From: Paenibacillus dendritiformis
GTDB taxonomy: Bacteria; Bacillota; Bacilli; Paenibacillales; Paenibacillaceae
Direction: 5' to 3'
DNA: 64,000 bases
NCBI RefSeq assembly: GCF_021654795.1
Contig: NZ_AP025344.1
Location: forward strand, 6,014,501 to 6,078,500
This document shows, in pieces, positions 61,283 to 64,000 of the stretch. The position numbers and the translations under genes were made by a program. The notes below the pieces were generated by a model that worked only from the letters and a program-made list of their open reading frames with translations, was not told the DNA's origin and ran no database searches. Within the stretch, counting starts at the first letter, position 1, and every line of letters starts with the position of its first letter.

Positions 61283-63009
61283 GCGATCTCCTCCTCTGAC
61301 AGCTGGGAGGATACAATCTCGAGGTACACCGGACACGTCTCCATTAATTCGCGATGCGTGCCTATTCCCGCGATCTTCCCTTCATCCAGCACAATGATTC
61401 GATCGGCATCCATCACGGTGCTGACCCGCTGGGCGACCAGCAGAACGGCCGCATCCCGGGTCTCCGGCCGGAGCGCCGCGCGCAGCTTCGCATCGGTCTT
61501 GAAATCAAGCGCCGAGAAGCTGTCGTCGAAGATATATATTTCCGGACGCCGCACCAAGGCCCGAGCAATCGACAGGCGCTGCTTCTGCCCGCCGGATACG
61601 TTCGTTCCGCCCTGTGCGATCGGAGCGTCGAAGCCTTCCGGCATATGAGAGATGAATTCCATCGCCTGGGCAATCTCGGCTGCATGCTTAACCTCTTCGC
61701 CGGTCGCATCCTCCTTGCCATAGCGGATATTGTCCGCCACCGTTCCCGTGAACAGCACGGCCTTCTGCGGCACGAGTCCGATCTTCTCCCGCAGCTCCTC
61801 CTGCTTCCACTCCCGGACGTCAACGCCATTCACCCGGATACTGCCGCTGTCGATATCGTAGAAGCGCGGTATCAAGCTGATTAGCGTCGACTTGCCAGCC
61901 CCGGTTCCGCCAATAATCGCGGTCATCTCTCCCGGACCGGTCTCGAACGAGATATTCGACAGGGCCGGCATCTCTGCCCCCGGGTAACTGAAGGTGACAT
62001 TGTCGAATTGTATATGGGCCTGTCTGGCGGCCGATGCCCGTTTCGGCTCTGCAGGATCGTGAATCTCCGGCTCCATGCTGAGCACTTCGTTAATCCGGGC
62101 CGCAGACGCGGATGCTCTTGGAATCATCACAAAAATAATGGAAACCATAATGACAGAGAACATGATTTGCATCGCATATTGAATAAAGGCCATCAAGGAG
62201 CCGACCTGCATGCTGCCGTTGTCGATCCGAATGCTTCCGAACCAGATGATCGCGATCGTCGAGAAATTCAGGGTGATCATCATGATCGGCATCATCGACG
62301 ACATAATGCGGTTCACCTTCAAGGCCGTGCCGGTCAAGTCGGCATTCGCTTCGTTGAACCGTGTCTTCTCATGGTTAATCCGGTTGAAGGAACGAATGAC
62401 CCGGATTCCGGTCAGATTTTCGCGCAGGACAAGGTTCAGCTTATCCAGCTTTTTCTGCATCGCCTTGAAGAGCGGAATCCCTTTGCCGGCTACGGCAAAA
62501 ATCGCCAAGGCCAGCACCGGAATGACGACCGCCAGCACGAGCGTCAGCTTCGCATCCTTCGACACCGCCATAATAATGCCGCCGATACACATCATCGGCG
62601 CGCTGATCATCATCCGGAGGATCATGACCAGCACCTGCTGAACCTGGGTAATATCATTGGTCGTCCGCGTAATCAGGGATGCCGTCCCAATCTTGTCGAA
62701 CTCCTGAAGCGAGAAGTTCTCCACATGGGTGAACAAGCGCCGCCGCAGATTGCGGCCGAAGCCGGACGCCACCTTCGCGGACAGGTAGCTGCCCGCGATG
62801 GCGCATAACGTCCCGCCTGCGGCGACCAGGAGCATCCACCCGCCCATTTTCCAAATATAAGCCGTATCCCCGTTCATAATGCCGATATCGACGATATCCG
62901 ACATCAGCGTCGGCAGATACAGCTCGGCCAGCGACTGGAAGAAGACCAGCCCCAGCACGAAGGCCACCGGAAGCCGGAACGGCTTCAGGAAGCGGAATAA
63001 TTTCATCAT
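61279..63009 (-). CDS. ABC exporter half-transporter, first subunit
   Basis: The 576-residue protein has six transmembrane helices (15-305) and a nucleotide-binding domain: GGTGAGKSTL (Walker A), VPQKAVLFTGT (Q loop), VSGGQKQRLSIARAL (signature) and IYIFDDSFSALD. The residue after Walker B is Asp, not the catalytic Glu. This marks the degenerate ATP site of a heterodimeric exporter, with the other subunit supplying the active site. It starts inside the end of marR (ATGA), so the repressor and pump are one operon. Confidence 0.88.
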   Translation of the reverse strand: MMKLFRFLKPFRLPVAFVLGLVFFQSLAELYLPTLMSDIVDIGIMNGDTAYIWKMGGWMLLVAAGGTLCAIAGSYLSAKVASGFGRNLRRRLFTHVENFSLQEFDKIGTASLITRTTNDITQVQQVLVMILRMMISAPMMCIGGIIMAVSKDAKLTLVLAVVIPVLALAIFAVAGKGIPLFKAMQKKLDKLNLVLRENLTGIRVIRSFNRINHEKTRFNEANADLTGTALKVNRIMSSMMPIMMITLNFSTIAIIWFGSIRIDNGSMQVGSLMAFIQYAMQIMFSVIMVSIIFVMIPRASASAARINEVLSMEPEIHDPAEPKRASAARQAHIQFDNVTFSYPGAEMPALSNISFETGPGEMTAIIGGTGAGKSTLISLIPRFYDIDSGSIRVNGVDVREWKQEELREKIGLVPQKAVLFTGTVADNIRYGKEDATGEEVKHAAEIAQAMEFISHMPEGFDAPIAQGGTNVSGGQKQRLSIARALVRRPEIYIFDDSFSALDFKTDAKLRAALRPETRDAAVLLVAQRVSTVMDADRIIVLDEGKIAGIGTHRELMETCPVYLEIVSSQLSEEEIA

Positions 63010-63500
63010 TCATGATCATCTCCACTCGTGCGCTTCTCTATCTCCCTCCAAGGAATTGGAGGATTGTCTTGAAAATACGTGTACACCTTGGTGAGCAGCC
63101 CGGCCAGCTTCTCGCTGTCCTCCTCGCCCAGGTGCTCAATCAGCCCGTGGAAATATTCCGTCATGACGGCTTTCGCTTTTTTCGTTACCGCGATGCCTTT
63201 GTCGGTCAGCGCAATCCGTATGACCCGCCGATCCTCGGGATCGGCGTTCCGGGTGACAAGCCCCTTGCTCTCCATGCCCTTGATTAATTGCGTAATCGTC
63301 GGTGAAGTGACATGCAGCATGTTGCTGATCTCGGACACCATCAGCCCTTGCTTCTCCCGCTTCATCGTACGCATGAGAACCATCATGACATGCAGCTCGC
63401 TCGGCTTATGTCCTTCAATCGAACGGCGATGCCATTCCGCCTTGTTGAACAGCTTGAAGGCCCTCATCAGCCGCTCGGTTATCGTTCCCTCCTCATGCAT
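63006..63500 (-). CDS. MarR-family repressor of the ABC exporter
   Basis: The 164-residue protein has a winged helix with LMVSEISNMLHVTSPTITQLIKGMESKGLV (recognition helix about 70-85) and the wing RNADPEDRRVIRIALTDKG. The long end helices make the dimer. It is the first gene of a three-gene operon with the two exporter subunits. A perfect inverted repeat lies 16-45 bases before its start. It probably releases the operator when a toxic ligand binds. Confidence 0.88.
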   Translation of the reverse strand: MHEEGTITERLMRAFKLFNKAEWHRRSIEGHKPSELHVMMVLMRTMKREKQGLMVSEISNMLHVTSPTITQLIKGMESKGLVTRNADPEDRRVIRIALTDKGIAVTKKAKAVMTEYFHGLIEHLGEEDSEKLAGLLTKVYTYFQDNPPIPWREIEKRTSGDDHE

Positions 63501-63515
63501 CTCGTTTACCCCCTC

Positions 63516-63567
63516 GTTGCCTAAAATTTAAATTAGTTAGGCAACCTATTTATTTGGTAACCTAATT
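63516..63567 (-). promoter_or_regulatory. MarR operator region
   Basis: GTTGCCTAA (63516-63524) and TTAGGCAAC (63537-63545) are a perfect 9-bp inverted repeat with a 12-base AT-rich centre. A related half-site, GGTAACCTAATT, lies at about 63556-63567. Placement just before marR points to autoregulation. Confidence 0.75.
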
Positions 63568-63604
63568 ATATTTTCGGGGCTTACCGATGTCAAATCCAAA
63601 AAAA

Positions 63605-63648
63605 GGAGCTGCCCCTCTCTATCAAATCATAGAGGAACAGCCTGCTTT
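63605..63648 (-). terminator. Terminator of the gene cut by the right edge
   Basis: On the minus strand AGGCTGTTCCTCTAT pairs imperfectly with ATAGAGAGGGGCAGCT, followed by CCTTTTTTT. The stop codon of the gene lies in the first arm. Confidence 0.75.
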
Positions 63649-64000
63649 TTGAGTCCTTGCAGTTGTATCTTGACTGATTGCGCACCGGTGAGCTCTTCTT
63701 CCAGCACGGTGTACCAGACCGCCCCATATGATGATCGAATGACCGGCGCCATCTTGATATCCACGATCTCTTCTTGTTCATCGCGCGGAATGCGAACCTC
63801 CACCTGAGAGACATCCGGATCGGTGACGAGACCGTAGAGTACGGGCAGGCCAGTATTGCCGAGTGGGAGGCGGGAATATTTATAGCTTATCGACTCGGGA
63901 GGATCGGCATGGGGGAAGTCGTTGCGTACCACCCCATTTCTTTTCCACCAACTTATTTGGGAAAAGGCGATGTTCATCTCTTGCAGATTCAAATCATGAA
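63627..64000 (-). CDS. Unassigned protein, 5' part outside the window
   Basis: The frame is open to the right edge, so the start is missing. The visible 124 residues include FSQISWWKRNGVVRNDFPH, LPLGNTGLPVLYGLVTDP, EVRIPRDEQEEIVDIKMAP and VWYTVLEEELTGAQSVKIQ. It is beta-rich and soluble as far as seen. No family is recognised. It ends in a terminator and does not share the MarR promoter region by direction. Confidence 0.5.
   Translation of the reverse strand, partial: HDLNLQEMNIAFSQISWWKRNGVVRNDFPHADPPESISYKYSRLPLGNTGLPVLYGLVTDPDVSQVEVRIPRDEQEEIVDIKMAPVIRSSYGAVWYTVLEEELTGAQSVKIQLQGLKKQAVPL

Overview
The window looks like part of a chromosome from a Paenibacillus-type Firmicute. It is GC-rich, with strong AAGGAGG-type ribosome binding sites and TTG/GTG starts. 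It carries typical Bacilli families (YwbE, WXG100-like protein, LacI/LacZ pair, MarR plus paired ABC exporter, YdjI-like SPFH protein). No rRNA, tRNA or CRISPR array was recognised.

Region by region. 1-3.9 kb: the end of an erythromycin-esterase-like gene, then an SPFH/zinc-ribbon membrane operon and a small basic protein. 3.9-5.0 kb: a membrane protein and a small zinc-ribbon protein. 5.1-7.5 kb: a small integrated element with a broken serine recombinase, an XRE regulator and a rolling-circle-type Rep. 7.6-31.1 kb, all on the minus strand: a long gene cluster that reads as a contractile injection (type VI-like) system. It has a sheath-like protein that resembles a TssB-TssC fusion, an Hcp-like tube protein, two VgrG/gpD-like spikes (one with a C-terminal toxin and an overlapping immunity gene), a PAAR-like DUF4280 tip, a DcrB-like putative effector chaperone, a pentapeptide protein, several unassigned baseplate-like proteins, a DnaJ-domain protein and a large Hsp70/actin-like ATPase. 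Its regulatory layer comprises two FHA proteins, a PP2C phosphatase and a degenerate PP2C fused to a transmembrane helix and repeats. A divergently transcribed vWA surface protein (31.6-33.7 kb) and a Ser/Thr kinase (33.7-34.8 kb) probably belong to the same system. No ClpV and no TssJLM membrane complex are encoded here, so how it assembles and recycles in a Gram-positive cell is open.

34.8-39.6 kb: ordinary genes (diguanylate cyclase, DEAD-box helicase, YwbE, methyltransferase). 40.1-42.2 kb: a compact module of a lipase with a C-terminal helical domain, a WXG100-like partner and a divergent lipoprotein. This matches the layout of a reverse-architecture type VII lipase toxin with its partner and immunity lipoprotein. 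42.2-55.4 kb: metabolic and transport genes, including a LacZ/LacI pair with shared TTTAGTAAA operator-like sites. 55.4-58.4 kb: an insertion hot spot with an intact IS3-family element and an IS1595-type remnant inside a repeat-rich intergenic stretch. 58.4-64 kb: an AT-rich membrane protein gene, then a MarR-controlled heterodimeric ABC exporter and a gene cut by the window edge.

Three intergenic places (22.8, 39.8 and 57.4 kb) carry short arrays of a degenerate palindrome built on CCTGCA-TGCAGG, spaced about 50-60 bases, which none of the genes explains.
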